Below the pieces are notes generated by a model. The model saw only the letters and a list, made by a program, of their open reading frames with translations. It was not told the DNA's origin and did no database searches. This document shows positions 43,227-52,835 of a stretch of DNA of 64,000 bases, one piece after another. Each line of letters begins with the position of its first letter. Position 1 is the stretch's first letter. The position numbers and the translations under genes are program-made. The stretch is from Thauera aromatica_A. Its GTDB lineage: Bacteria; Pseudomonadota; Gammaproteobacteria; Burkholderiales; Rhodocyclaceae. The DNA lies in the NCBI RefSeq assembly GCF_023093595.1, contig NZ_JALLIK010000110.1, positions 222,140-286,139 on the forward strand, in the 5' to 3' direction.

Positions 43227-44795
43227 TCAGGCCGGTGCGCTGGCCCGGATCAGGTGATCGAAAGCCGACAGCGAAGCCTTCGCCCCTTCGCCCATGGCGA
43301 TGATGATCTGCTTGTATGGCACCGTGGTGCAGTCGCCGGCGGCGAAGATGCCCGGCACCGAAGTCTGGCCCTTGGCATCGACGATGATCTCGCCGAAGCG
43401 GGTGAGCTCGAGCGTGCCCTTGGCGAAATCGGTATTGGGCAGCAGGCCGATCTGGACGAAGATGCCTTCGAGCGCGATACGGCGCACTTCGCCACTGGCG
43501 CGGTCCTTGTATACCAGACCGTCCACCTTGTCGCTGCCGGTGACCTCGGTGGTCTGCGCGCTCTTGATCACCGTCACGTTGGGCAGGCTGTGGAGCTTCT
43601 TCTGCAGCACGGCGTCGGCGCGCAGCTCGTCGGCGAACTCGAGCAGGGTGACGTGGGCGACCACGCCGGCGAGGTCGATCGCGGCCTCGACGCCGGAGTT
43701 GCCGCCGCCGATCACCGCCACGCGCTTGCCCTTGAACAGCGGGCCGTCGCAGTGCGGGCAGTAGGCCACGCCCTTGCCGCGGAACTCCCGCTCGCCGGGC
43801 ACGTTCATCTCGCGCCAGCGCGCGCCGGTGGCGACGATAACGGACTTCGCCTGCAGTACCGCGCCGTTGTCGAGCTTCACTTCATGCACGCCCGCGCCCG
43901 GTACCAGCTGCGCGACGCGCTGCAGGTTCATGACATCGACGTCGTATTCGCGGACGTGCTCCTCGAGGCTGGCGACCAGCTTCGGGCCCTCGGTGTACTT
44001 CACCGAGATGAAGTTCTCGATCGCCATCGTATCCATCACCTGGCCGCCGAAGCGCTCGGCGACGACGCCGGTGCGGATGCCCTTGCGCGCAGCGTAGATC
44101 GCGGCGGCCGCGCCGGCCGGGCCGCCGCCGACGACGAGCACGTCGAAGACGTCCTTGGCCGACAGCTTCCCGGCATCGCGCGCCGCGGCGCCGGTGTCGA
44201 CCTTGGCCAGGATCTCGCCCAGCTCCATGCGCCCCTGGCCGAAATGCTGGCCGTTGAGGAAGATCGTCGGCACCGCCATGATCTTGCGCGCCTCGACTTC
44301 GTCCTGGAACAGCGCGCCGTCGATCATGGTGTGGCGGATGTTGGGGTTGAGCACCGCCATCAGGTTCAGCGCCTGCACCACCTCCGGGCAGTTGTGGCAG
44401 GACAGCGAGATGTAGGTCTCGAACACGTACTCGCCGTCGAGGGCGCGGATCTGCTCGATCAGCTCGGGCGCGGCCTTGGGCGGGTAGCCGCCGACCTGCA
44501 GCAGGGCCAGGATCAGCGAGCTGAACTCGTGCCCCATCGGCAGCCCGGCAAAGCGCACGCGCCCCGGCTCGCCCGGGCGGGCAAGCGCAAACGAAGGCTT
44601 GCGCTCGCCCGCCTGAGCGCCGGGCGCGCCCGACTCGACGACGGTGATCTTGTCGCTGAGCTCGGCGAGTTCGCCGAGCAGGGCCCGCATTTCACGCGAC
44701 TTGTCGCCCTCGTCCAGCGACGCGGCGATCTCGATCGGCTGCGTGACCTTGTCCAGGTAGGCTTTGAGTTGGGTCTTGATGTTGGCGTCGAGCAT
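43227..44795 (-). CDS. ahpF: Alkyl hydroperoxide reductase subunit F
   Basis: A 522-residue NADH-dependent flavoprotein that reduces AhpC. The N-terminal double-thioredoxin domain has its active CxxC in SCHNCPEVVQ, then FAD-binding GGGPAGAAAA, thioredoxin-reductase-type CxxC in YCPHCDGP, and FAAGDCTTVPYKQI at the end. Length equals E. coli AhpF (521). ATG 44795 (MLDANIKTQLKAYL) is the conserved start. It follows ahpC on the same strand. Confidence 0.97.
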   Translation of the reverse strand: MLDANIKTQLKAYLDKVTQPIEIAASLDEGDKSREMRALLGELAELSDKITVVESGAPGAQAGERKPSFALARPGEPGRVRFAGLPMGHEFSSLILALLQVGGYPPKAAPELIEQIRALDGEYVFETYISLSCHNCPEVVQALNLMAVLNPNIRHTMIDGALFQDEVEARKIMAVPTIFLNGQHFGQGRMELGEILAKVDTGAAARDAGKLSAKDVFDVLVVGGGPAGAAAAIYAARKGIRTGVVAERFGGQVMDTMAIENFISVKYTEGPKLVASLEEHVREYDVDVMNLQRVAQLVPGAGVHEVKLDNGAVLQAKSVIVATGARWREMNVPGEREFRGKGVAYCPHCDGPLFKGKRVAVIGGGNSGVEAAIDLAGVVAHVTLLEFADELRADAVLQKKLHSLPNVTVIKSAQTTEVTGSDKVDGLVYKDRASGEVRRIALEGIFVQIGLLPNTDFAKGTLELTRFGEIIVDAKGQTSVPGIFAAGDCTTVPYKQIIIAMGEGAKASLSAFDHLIRASAPA

Positions 44796-44865
44796 GGTGA
44801 GGTCGTCCGTGAGGTCAAGCGGGAGTACGGCTTCGGGGAGCAACAGGCGCGCCCCGACATGAAAC

Positions 44866-44884
44866 AGCCGGCACGGGGCCGGCT
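44866..44884 (-). terminator. Hairpin between ahpC and ahpF (partial attenuator)
   Basis: A perfect 7-base stem AGCCGGC/GCCGGCT with a 5-base loop is followed by GTTTC on the minus strand, not a full T-run. It could thin out transcription into ahpF, giving more AhpC than AhpF. Confidence 0.45.
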
Positions 44885-44933
44885 GGGGAGCATTGCGCCC
44901 GGGCGTCCTGCGCCCGGGGAGGCGTGCAGCGGC

Positions 44934-45497
44934 TCAGATCTTGCCGACCAGATCGAGCGACGGCGCCAGCGTGGCGTCGCCTTCCTTCCACTTCGCCGGG
45001 CACACTTCGCCCGGGTGGTTGCGGACGTAGATCGCGGCCTTGACCTTGCGCAGCAGCTCCTGGGCGTCGCGACCGATGCCGCCGGCGTTGATCTCGACGA
45101 TCTGGACCTTGCCGTCGGGGTCGATCACGAAGGTGCCGCGATCGGCCAGCCCGGCGTCCTCGATCAGCACGTCGAAGTTCTTCGACAGCACCCAGGTGGG
45201 GTCACCGACCAGCGGGTACTTGATCTTGTGGATGGTGTCCGAGGTGTCGTGCCAGGCCTTGTGGGTGAAGTGGGTGTCGGTCGACACGCCGTAGATCTCG
45301 ACGCCCAGCTTCTGGAACTCGGCGTAGTTATCGGCGAGATCGCCCAGTTCGGTCGGGCACACGAAAGTGAAGTCGGCGGGGTAGAAGAAGACCACCGACC
45401 ACTTGCCCTTCAGGTTGGCTTCGGTGACGTCGACGAACTGGCCATTGTGGTAGGCGGTGGCTTTGAACGGCTTGACTTCGGTGTTGATCAGCGACAT
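44934..45497 (-). CDS. ahpC: Alkyl hydroperoxide reductase subunit C (peroxiredoxin)
   Basis: A 187-residue typical 2-Cys peroxiredoxin. The peroxidatic Cys is in FTFVCPTELGD and the resolving Cys in EVCPAKWKEGD; the end is the AhpC-type SLDLVGKI. Reduces organic peroxides and H2O2 with electrons from AhpF. A GGAGA site precedes ATG 45497. First gene of ahpCF. Confidence 0.97.
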   Translation of the reverse strand: MSLINTEVKPFKATAYHNGQFVDVTEANLKGKWSVVFFYPADFTFVCPTELGDLADNYAEFQKLGVEIYGVSTDTHFTHKAWHDTSDTIHKIKYPLVGDPTWVLSKNFDVLIEDAGLADRGTFVIDPDGKVQIVEINAGGIGRDAQELLRKVKAAIYVRNHPGEVCPAKWKEGDATLAPSLDLVGKI

Positions 45498-45583
45498 TTG
45501 CGATTCTCCAGCTGAGGTTGTGGGAAGCGTTGGGTGGAACTCGATGGGATGCAGTCTAAGGGATCCGGATGAATTGCACTAAT

Positions 45584-45601
45584 TGATTATCGAGATAATC
45601 A
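45584..45601. promoter_or_regulatory. Palindrome upstream of ahpC (possible OxyR-type site)
   Basis: TGATTATC-GA-GATAATCA, 8-base arms with a 2-base centre, lies 87 bases before the ahpC start, with a further ACTATCG 15 bases on. OxyR sites consist of spaced ATAG/CTAT-like tetramers, and the arms (TATC/GATA) fit loosely. The palindrome is clear; the regulator is a guess. Confidence 0.4.
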
Positions 45602-45655
45602 CGATTGCAAAATACTATCGAGCTCGACTCCGCCTCTCCCCGCCGGCCCGCCGCC

Positions 45656-46552
45656 TCAGGTTCCGGCCAGATGCCGCCGCACCGAAATCACCGCCCCCAG
45701 CCAGCCGAGGAAGGCGGCGAACGCCACCATCGACAGCGCCGCGCGCCCATCCGGTCCGGCGAGCACGAACACCGCGCCATAGGTTTCCGCCAGCGCCGCC
45801 ACCGGCCGGGCGAGCGCGTGCACACCCGCCCACACCGTCCCCAGCGCCACCAGGCCGCCGAGCGCCCCCTGCAGGCCGCCGAACCAGTAGAACGGGCGGC
45901 GGATGAAGGGGTCGGTGGCGCCAAGCAGGCGGCTGACCGCGATCTCCTGGCTCTGGGTGAGGATCTGCAGGCGAATGGTGTTGAACGTGACGATCACCAG
46001 CGCGAAGCCGAGCAGCCCTCCCAGCATCAGCGCCGTCGAACGCCCCAGCCCGAGCAGGGCGTGGAGGCGCTCGACCCAGGCCGCATCGAGCTGCACGTGC
46101 GCGACCTCGGGCCACTCCCGCATCCGCGCCGCGAGACGCTCGAACGCTGCCGGGTCCTCACCGCGCGGCGCGATCACGAACGCATCGGGCAGCGGATTGG
46201 TGCCGAGGCCGCCGAGCACATCCCCCAGCCCCGCGGCCTCGAGCTGGCCCACCGCCTCGTCGCGCGACACGAAGCGGTAGCTGGCGAGATCGGCCTCGGC
46301 GTTCAGCCTGCGCTCGATCGCCTCGACCTCGGCAGGCTTTGCCGCGACGTCGAGGAAGAGGCTGATCTCGGGCGTTCCGGAAACGCCTCGCACCAGCGAA
46401 GCGACGTTGTCCAGCAGCAGGAAAGCCCCTCCCGGCAGGGACAGGGCGATGCCCACCACCAGCGCCGAGAGCGAAGTGCCGAGCGGCTGGGCGAGCAGCC
46501 GGCGCAGGGCATGGCCGACGGCCCGTGCATGCAGGTAAAGCCAGTGTTTCAT
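45656..46552 (-). CDS. ftsX: Cell division protein FtsX
   Basis: A 298-residue inner-membrane partner of FtsE, which regulates peptidoglycan hydrolases at the septum. Four helices, one near residue 30 and three after 165, flank a periplasmic domain. The conserved cytosolic loop LTQSQEIAVSRLLGATDPFI is present. ATG 46552 overlaps the ftsE stop (ATGA). Confidence 0.94.
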   Translation of the reverse strand: MKHWLYLHARAVGHALRRLLAQPLGTSLSALVVGIALSLPGGAFLLLDNVASLVRGVSGTPEISLFLDVAAKPAEVEAIERRLNAEADLASYRFVSRDEAVGQLEAAGLGDVLGGLGTNPLPDAFVIAPRGEDPAAFERLAARMREWPEVAHVQLDAAWVERLHALLGLGRSTALMLGGLLGFALVIVTFNTIRLQILTQSQEIAVSRLLGATDPFIRRPFYWFGGLQGALGGLVALGTVWAGVHALARPVAALAETYGAVFVLAGPDGRAALSMVAFAAFLGWLGAVISVRRHLAGT

Positions 46553-47244
46553 GCGGGCACCTCCGCCGCCGGACGCCCGGCCGGACTCGAATCTTCGGCG
46601 AGCAGGCCTTTCGCCAGCACCAGGCGGCGCGGGTGGCTGGCGGCGAAGAGGCCGGCATCGTGGGTCGACACCAGCACGGTAACGCCGGCGTCGTTGAACG
46701 AGCGGAACAGCAGGGCGATGTCCGCCGCATAGGCCGGGTCGAGGTGGGCGGTGGGCTCGTCGGCGATCAGGATCGACGGTCGATTGACGATCGCGCGCGC
46801 GATCGCGACGCGCTGCTGTTCGCCGCCCGACAGCCCGGCCGGCATTTCCTCGCCGCGGCCGTCGAGGCCGACGCGCTCCAGCGCCGCGGCCACGCGCTTC
46901 GCCGCGTCGCGCGGCGGATGCCCGGTGATGACCAGCGGCAGCATGACGTTGTCGAATACGCTGCGGTCGAACAGAAGGCGGTTTTCCTGCAGTACGAGGC
47001 CGAGGTTGCGGCGCAGGTAGGGAATCGCCGCCGGCGGCAGATGGGAGACGTCCTGGCCGTTGATCAGTACCCGCCCCGCGGTGGGGCGCTCGATCACCGG
47101 GATCAGCTTGAGCAGCGTGCTCTTGCCCGCCCCCGAATGCCCGGACAGCACCACCAGCTCGCCGTGACGGATCTCGAAACCGACCCCGGCAAGCGCGGTA
47201 TAGCCGCCCGCATAGCGCTTGGCGACGTCCTCGAAGACGATCAT
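46549..47244 (-). CDS. ftsE: Cell division ATPase FtsE
   Basis: A 231-residue ATPase. Walker A is GHSGAGKSTLLK, the signature LSGGEQQRVAIARA and Walker B ILIADEPTAHLD. ATG 47244 (MIVFEDVAKRYAGGY) matches the family and overlaps the ftsY stop by 4 bases. ftsY-ftsE-ftsX is the common order; rpoH, which often follows, is not here. Confidence 0.96.
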   Translation of the reverse strand: MIVFEDVAKRYAGGYTALAGVGFEIRHGELVVLSGHSGAGKSTLLKLIPVIERPTAGRVLINGQDVSHLPPAAIPYLRRNLGLVLQENRLLFDRSVFDNVMLPLVITGHPPRDAAKRVAAALERVGLDGRGEEMPAGLSGGEQQRVAIARAIVNRPSILIADEPTAHLDPAYAADIALLFRSFNDAGVTVLVSTHDAGLFAASHPRRLVLAKGLLAEDSSPAGRPAAEVPA

Positions 47245-48527
47245 GCGCGCCCGCCCGCGCCGTTCCGGACGGCCGCGGCGCCGGGCTCGAACAGCGCATC
47301 GACGAACTCGCGCGCAGCGAACGGCTGCAGGTCGTCGATCCCCTCGCCGACGCCGATGAAGCGCAGCGGCTTCGGGCACTGGCGCGCGATCGCCGCGAGC
47401 ACGCCGCCCTTGGCGGTGCCGTCGAGCTTGGTCACGACCAGGCCGGTGACCCCGATCGCCTGGTCGAAGGCCTTCACCTGGGCGAGCGCGTTCTGGCCGA
47501 TGTTGGCGTCGAGCACGAGCAGGACTTCGTGCGGCCCGGTGGGGTCGGCCTTGGCGATCACCCGGCGGACCTTGGCGATCTCTTCCATTAGGTGGAGCTG
47601 TGTCGGCAGGCGCCCGGCGGTGTCGGCGAGGACGACGTCGATCTTGCGCGCACGCGCGGCGTTGATCGCGTCGAAAATCACCGCTGCCGCATCGCCGCCG
47701 TCCTGCGCGACCACGGTGACGTTGTTGCGCTCGCCCCAGGTCATCAGCTGCTCGCGCGCAGCGGCGCGGAAGGTGTCGCCGGCGGCGAGCAGCACGCTCT
47801 TGCCGCGGGCCTGGAAATACTTCGCGAGCTTGCCGATCGAGGTCGTCTTGCCGGAACCGTTGACCCCCGCGATCATGATGATGAAGGGCTGGTGGCCGTC
47901 GACCTGGAGCGGCGCCTCGAGCGGGGCGATGATCTCGTGCAGGCCGTCGGCGAGCGCCTTCTGCAACTGGTCGGCGGTTTCCAGACGGTCGCGCTTCCAG
48001 CGCCGGCGCAACTCGTCGATCAGGTGCTGGGTGGCATCCACGCCGCAGTCGGCCATCAGCAGGGTGGATTCGAGTTCCTCGAGGAGATCCTCGTCGATCT
48101 TGCGCAGGCCGAACAAGCTCGCCAGCCCGCCGCCGATCTGCTGGCGGGTGCGGGCGAGACCGGCCTTGAGGCGCTCGGCCCAGGATTTTTTCGCGGCCGG
48201 CACGGGCGCCTGGGGGGGGGCCGACCCTTCCTCCGCGGCCGCCTCGATCGCAACGGCCGCTGCCTCCACGTCGACCTCCGCCGCCGCCGTGGCCGGCACG
48301 GGCGTTGCAGCCACTCCGGGGGCGGATTCGGCCGCCGGCGCAACTGCAGCGGCGGTCGCGGCGGCAGGCGCAGCAGGCTCACCGGATCGAGCCGGCGTGG
48401 CCGCGGCGGCCTCTTCAGGCACCTGCGCAGGTGTCTGCGGCAGTTCGTTCTGCGCCTCGGCCGGCGGGGCAGCGGGCGCGGCCTCGTCTTCGCGCCGGCC
48501 GAACTTCTTTTTCAGGAAACCAAACAT
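47241..48527 (-). CDS. ftsY: Signal recognition particle receptor FtsY
   Basis: A 428-residue GTPase that docks SRP-ribosome complexes on the membrane. Residues 1-110 are an acidic, Ala/Pro-rich membrane-binding A domain starting MFGFLKKKFGRRE; the NG domain follows. GTPase motifs: GVNGSGKTTSIGKLA, VVLADTAGRLPTQ and TKLDGTAKGG. First gene of ftsYEX. Confidence 0.97.
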   Translation of the reverse strand: MFGFLKKKFGRREDEAAPAAPPAEAQNELPQTPAQVPEEAAAATPARSGEPAAPAAATAAAVAPAAESAPGVAATPVPATAAAEVDVEAAAVAIEAAAEEGSAPPQAPVPAAKKSWAERLKAGLARTRQQIGGGLASLFGLRKIDEDLLEELESTLLMADCGVDATQHLIDELRRRWKRDRLETADQLQKALADGLHEIIAPLEAPLQVDGHQPFIIMIAGVNGSGKTTSIGKLAKYFQARGKSVLLAAGDTFRAAAREQLMTWGERNNVTVVAQDGGDAAAVIFDAINAARARKIDVVLADTAGRLPTQLHLMEEIAKVRRVIAKADPTGPHEVLLVLDANIGQNALAQVKAFDQAIGVTGLVVTKLDGTAKGGVLAAIARQCPKPLRFIGVGEGIDDLQPFAAREFVDALFEPGAAAVRNGAGGRA

Positions 48528-48688
48528 GAAAGGCTCGGGTCACAAGGGTCGTTTTGCGTCGGCAGGCTCCGCCCGCAACCATGGGCGCCCCCCGCCGATC
48601 ACGCTAAGATGCGGTTCCCCGAGTGGCCGGTGCACTGTCGCCGGGCCTCGCGGAGTGCCGCGAATTCTAACAGATGCAGGACATCTCC

Positions 48689-50062
48689 ATGTTTCGTCAG
48701 ACCTTTGCCCGCGCGCTGCTGGCTGGCGCAGCGCTTGCCGCCGCACTGGCCCCGCCCGCATTCGCCAACCCGTACGAGACGACCCTTGCCAACGGCATGA
48801 AGCTGATCGTCAAGGAAGACCGCCGCGCGCCTTCGGTGGTGCACATGGTGTGGTATCGCGCCGGCGCGATCGACGAGCCCAGCGGCGTATCCGGCGTCGC
48901 CCACGTCCTCGAGCACATGATGTTCAAAGGGACGAAGACGCTCGCCCCCGGCGAATTCAACCAGCGCGTGGCCGTGCTCGGAGGGCGCGACAACGCATTC
49001 ACGAGCAAGGATTACACCGCCTACTTCCAACAGGTCCCGCCCGCCCATCTCGGCACGGTGATGGCGCTCGAAGCCGACCGCATGCAGAACCTGGTGCTCG
49101 GCGACGAGGAATTCGCCCGCGAGATCGAAGTCGTCAAGGAAGAACGCCGCCTGCGCACCGACGACCAGCCGCGCGCGCTGGTCCATGAGCAGCTGATGGC
49201 GACCGCCTTCCAGGCCCACCCCTACCGCCGCCCGGTGATCGGCTGGATGACCGACCTCGAGGCGATGCAGGCCGAAGACGCGCGCGCCTGGTACCGGCGC
49301 TGGTACGCACCGAACAACGCCTGGCTGGTGGTGGTCGGCGACGTGGACCACCAGGAAGTGTTCCGCCAGGCCGACCGGCATTACGGCGCGATCGCCGCGC
49401 GCGCCCTGCCCGAGCGCCGGATCTCGGCCGAACCCGCGCAACGCGGCCCACGCAGCGCGGTGGTGAGGGCGCCGGCCGAACTGCCCTACCTGGCGATGGC
49501 GTGGCAGGTACCGGCGCTGCGCGACCCTGCCGCCGACCGCGAAGCCTATGCCCTGCAGGTGCTGGCGGCGGTGCTCGACGGCCATGACGGCGCCCGCCTC
49601 AACCGCCAGCTGGTGCGCGATGCCCGGCTTGCGGTATCGGCCGGCGCCGGCTACGACGGCAGCGGGCGCGGCCCCGCGCTGTTCTACCTCGACGGCGTGC
49701 CCGCGCCCGGCCACACCATGGATGAACTCGAAGCGGCGCTGCGCACCGAACTGCAGCGCATTCGCGACACCGGGGTGAGCGCGGCCGAGCTTGCCCGGGT
49801 GAAGACACAGGCGGTCGCCAGCCGCGTCTACAAGCGTGACTCGCTGATGGGCCAGGCGATGGAAATCGGCTTCCTGGAGGCAGCCGGCCTGTCCTGGCGC
49901 GACGAGGAGCGCCTGCTCGAAGGCCTGCGCGCGGTCACCGCCGAAGAAGTGCAGGCGGTGGCACGGCGCTATTTCAGCGACGACAGTCTCAGCATCACCC
50001 GTCTCGAACCGCAGCCGCTGGCCGAACAACGCCCGCGCGCGCCCTTCGCCGCCCACCGTTGA
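48689..50062 (+). CDS. M16 family zinc peptidase (active subunit)
   Basis: A 457-residue periplasmic peptidase of the pitrilysin class. A signal peptide (MFRQTFARALLAGAALAAAL, cleavage near APPAFA) precedes the inverted zinc motif HVLEH with the third ligand Glu in EIEVVKEERR. ATG 48689 gives a clean signal peptide and is preferred to 48674. Tandem M16 genes like this usually make a heterodimer; the partner follows 31 bases later. Confidence 0.9.
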   Translation: MFRQTFARALLAGAALAAALAPPAFANPYETTLANGMKLIVKEDRRAPSVVHMVWYRAGAIDEPSGVSGVAHVLEHMMFKGTKTLAPGEFNQRVAVLGGRDNAFTSKDYTAYFQQVPPAHLGTVMALEADRMQNLVLGDEEFAREIEVVKEERRLRTDDQPRALVHEQLMATAFQAHPYRRPVIGWMTDLEAMQAEDARAWYRRWYAPNNAWLVVVGDVDHQEVFRQADRHYGAIAARALPERRISAEPAQRGPRSAVVRAPAELPYLAMAWQVPALRDPAADREAYALQVLAAVLDGHDGARLNRQLVRDARLAVSAGAGYDGSGRGPALFYLDGVPAPGHTMDELEAALRTELQRIRDTGVSAAELARVKTQAVASRVYKRDSLMGQAMEIGFLEAAGLSWRDEERLLEGLRAVTAEEVQAVARRYFSDDSLSITRLEPQPLAEQRPRAPFAAHR

Positions 50063-50093
50063 CCCGCACCCGGTCAGGAACCCCGACTCTGCC

Positions 50094-51512
50094 ATGACTG
50101 CCACCCCGATTTCCTTCGCGCGCGCGATCCCGCGGCAAGCGCCGGCGCCCGCGCGCATCGCACGCTTCGCCGCCATTGCCGGTCTCGCCCTCGCCGTCCT
50201 CCTCGGTCTCGCCGCGCCGGCACAGGCCGCCCCGCAGATCCAGCACTGGACCGCGCCCACCGGCGCCCGGGTGCATTTCGTCGAAAGCCGCAGCCTGCCG
50301 CTGGTCGACATCCAGGTCGATTTCGCCGCCGGCGCGGCCTACGACCCACCGGCCAAGGCCGGCCTCGCCCAGCTCGCCCAGGCCTTGCTCGGCGCCGGGG
50401 CGGGCGGGCTCGACGAACAGACCATCGCCGAGCGCGAAGCCGACCTCGGCGCCCGCCTCGGCGGCGGCATCGACGACGACCGCGCCAGCCTATCGCTGCG
50501 CAGCCTGTCCACCGCGGCCGAGCGCGACGCTGCGGTCGATCTCGCCGCCACGCTGCTGGCCCAGCCCGCCTTCCCTGCCGAAATCCTCGAACGCGAACGC
50601 CAGCGCACCATCGCCGCGCTGCGCGAAGCGCTGACCCAGCCCGCCACCCTCGCCGCGCGCCAGTTCAGCGCCGCGGTATACGCCGGCCACCCCTACGGCC
50701 GCCAGGTCACGCCAGAGTCGCTGAGCGCGATCACCCGCGACGATCTGGCGGATTTCCACCGCCGCCACTATGCTGCGGCCCGCGCCTCGGTCGCCATCGT
50801 CGGCGACGTCGATCGCGCCACTGCCGAGCGCATCGCCGTGCGCCTGACCGAAGCCCTGCCGCGGGGCGGAGCCGCCGCCGCCCTGCCGCCCCCGGCCCCG
50901 ATCGACGCCGCGACGTTCCGCATCCCCCATCCCTCGGCGCAGACCCACATCCTCCTCGGCCAGCCCGGGATGGCGCGCGAGGACGCCGACTACTTTGCCC
51001 TGCTGGTCGGCAACTACGTGCTCGGCGGCGGCGGCTTCGTCTCGCGCCTGACCAAGGAAGTGCGCGAAAAGCGCGGCTTCGCCTACAGCGTGTACAGCTA
51101 TCTGTCGCCGCAGCAGGTCGCCGGCCCGTTCCAGATCGGCCTCCAGACCCGCGGCAGCCAGGCCGAGGAAGCGCTCGCGGTGGTGCGCGACACGCTCGCC
51201 CGTTTCATCGCCGACGGACCGACGGCGGAGGAGCTGCAGGCCGCCAAGGACAACCTGATCAACGGCTTTGGCCTGCGCCTGGACTCCAACGCCAAGCTGC
51301 TCGACCACGTCGCGATGATCGGCTTCTACCGCCTGCCGCTGGACTGGCTCGAAACCTATCCGCAGCAGGTCGCCGGCGTCGATGCCGCCGCCGTGCGCGC
51401 GGCCTGGCAGCGTCGCATCCACCCCCAGCGGCTCGTTACCGTGATCGCCGGCGGCGACGGCGACCGCGCGGCGAACGGCGAGCCCGCCGCCGCGCAGGCC
51501 CCGGAGCGATGA
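50094..51512 (+). CDS. M16 family peptidase-like protein (no zinc motif)
   Basis: A 472-residue exported protein, homologous to the previous gene but with LAQLAQALLGAGAGG where HxxEH should be, so it cannot bind catalytic zinc. The C-terminal half keeps GGGGFVSRLTKEVREKRGFAYSVYS in two short stretches, the Arg-Tyr region that M16 heterodimers use for substrate binding. It likely acts as the inactive partner. Confidence 0.9.
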   Translation: MTATPISFARAIPRQAPAPARIARFAAIAGLALAVLLGLAAPAQAAPQIQHWTAPTGARVHFVESRSLPLVDIQVDFAAGAAYDPPAKAGLAQLAQALLGAGAGGLDEQTIAEREADLGARLGGGIDDDRASLSLRSLSTAAERDAAVDLAATLLAQPAFPAEILERERQRTIAALREALTQPATLAARQFSAAVYAGHPYGRQVTPESLSAITRDDLADFHRRHYAAARASVAIVGDVDRATAERIAVRLTEALPRGGAAAALPPPAPIDAATFRIPHPSAQTHILLGQPGMAREDADYFALLVGNYVLGGGGFVSRLTKEVREKRGFAYSVYSYLSPQQVAGPFQIGLQTRGSQAEEALAVVRDTLARFIADGPTAEELQAAKDNLINGFGLRLDSNAKLLDHVAMIGFYRLPLDWLETYPQQVAGVDAAAVRAAWQRRIHPQRLVTVIAGGDGDRAANGEPAAAQAPER

Positions 51513-52048
51513 GCCGGGTGCGCATCGTCGGCGGGCAGTGGCGCTCGCGCCTGCTCGAAGTCGCCGCCGTGCCCGGCCTGCGCCCGACCCCCGACCGCGT
51601 GCGCGAGACCCTGTTCAACTGGCTCGGCCAGGACCTCGACGGCCAGCACTGCCTCGATCTGTTCGCCGGCACCGGCATCCTCGGCTTCGAGGCGGCTTCG
51701 CGCGGCACCGCGACGGTCGTGCTGGTCGAGCACGACCCCCGTGCCCTCGCTGCGCTGCACAAAACGGCACAGGCCCTGCAAGCATCGCAAGTGGAGATCG
51801 TGCGCGGCGATGCGGTAAGATTCGTCCGGACAACGCCGCGCACCTTCGACGGCGTGTTCCTCGATCCACCTTACAGGCAGGGCTGGCTCGAGCGGGTGGC
51901 GCCCTGGCTCGACCGGGTCGTGCGACCGGGCGGATGGCTTTATGTCGAGGCCGAAGCCGCGGTGGAACACCTGGGCGACTGGCACACTGTGAAGCGGGGC
52001 CGCGCCGGACAGGTCCACTTCCATCTGATGCGCAGGAGCCAGGCATGA
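51509..52048 (+). CDS. rsmD: 16S rRNA (guanine966-N2)-methyltransferase
   Basis: A 179-residue methyltransferase of 30S assembly. Start VRIVGGQWRSRLLEV and RPTPDRVRETLFNWL are diagnostic; SAM motif I is DLFAGTGILGFEAASRG and the catalytic motif is LDPPY. It overlaps the M16 stop and coaD start by 4 bases each. rsmD-coaD adjacency is widely conserved. Confidence 0.96.
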   Translation: MSRVRIVGGQWRSRLLEVAAVPGLRPTPDRVRETLFNWLGQDLDGQHCLDLFAGTGILGFEAASRGTATVVLVEHDPRALAALHKTAQALQASQVEIVRGDAVRFVRTTPRTFDGVFLDPPYRQGWLERVAPWLDRVVRPGGWLYVEAEAAVEHLGDWHTVKRGRAGQVHFHLMRRSQA

Positions 52049-52533
52049 AGGAAACGGTAGCGGTTTACCCGGGCACGTTCGACCCGTTCACCCGCGGCCA
52101 CGAAGACCTCGTACGACGCTCGTCGGTGCTGTTCGACCGCGTAGTCGTCGCGGTCGCGCGCAGCAGCAGCAAGAATCCGATCTTCTCGCTCGACGAGCGG
52201 GTCGACATCGCGCGCGCGGCGGTCGCCGCCTTTCCCAATGTCGAAGTCGCCGGCTTCGACTGCCTGCTGATGAAGTTCCTCAAGCAGCAGGGCGCGCGCG
52301 TGATCCTGCGCGGCCTGCGCGCGGTGTCGGACTTCGAATACGAATTCCAGATGGCGGGGATGAACCGCAAGCTCTATCCGGACGTCGAAACCGTGTTCCT
52401 GACGCCGGCCGAGGAATACATGTTCATCTCCGCCACGATGGTGCGGGAGATCGCCCGCCTCGGCGGCGATGTGAGCAAGTTCGTGCAGCCCCAGGTGCTG
52501 ACACGGCTGCAGGACAAACTGAACTCAAAGTAA
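52045..52533 (+). CDS. coaD: Phosphopantetheine adenylyltransferase
   Basis: A 162-residue enzyme making dephospho-CoA from 4'-phosphopantetheine and ATP. The nucleotidyltransferase motifs are YPGTFDPFTRGH and FISATMVREIA. Length is typical (E. coli 159). Coupled to rsmD. Confidence 0.97.
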   Translation: MKETVAVYPGTFDPFTRGHEDLVRRSSVLFDRVVVAVARSSSKNPIFSLDERVDIARAAVAAFPNVEVAGFDCLLMKFLKQQGARVILRGLRAVSDFEYEFQMAGMNRKLYPDVETVFLTPAEEYMFISATMVREIARLGGDVSKFVQPQVLTRLQDKLNSK

Positions 52534-52551
52534 AGGCAAGGAAGCAATACC

Positions 52552-52803
52552 ATGGCTCTGATGATTACCGACGAATGCATCAACTGCGACGTCTGCGAAC
52601 CGGAGTGCCCTAACGGCGCCATTTTCCAGGGCGAGGAAATCTACGAAATCGACCCGAACAAGTGCACCGAATGCGTCGGCCATTTCGACGAACCGCAGTG
52701 CCAGCAGGTGTGCCCGGTCGACTGCATCCCGCTCGACCCCAAGCGCCAGGAAACCAAGGAAGAGCTGATGGCGAAGTTCCTGAAACTGACCAAGAAGGCC
52801 TGA
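52552..52803 (+). CDS. 2[4Fe-4S] ferredoxin, YfhL type
   Basis: An 83-residue electron carrier with cluster motifs CINCDVCEPECP and CTECVGHFDEPQCQQVCPVDC (spaced as in the Allochromatium/YfhL group, with the longer second loop). In betaproteobacteria this ferredoxin commonly follows coaD. Its redox partners are not visible here. Confidence 0.93.
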   Translation: MALMITDECINCDVCEPECPNGAIFQGEEIYEIDPNKCTECVGHFDEPQCQQVCPVDCIPLDPKRQETKEELMAKFLKLTKKA

Positions 52804-52835
52804 AGTCGCCGCTCGGCGCCGCTTCCGGTACGACA

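Noticed and set aside
50094..51512. Second active M16 peptidase
   Set aside because: The HxxEH zinc motif is absent, so activity is not expected from this subunit alone.
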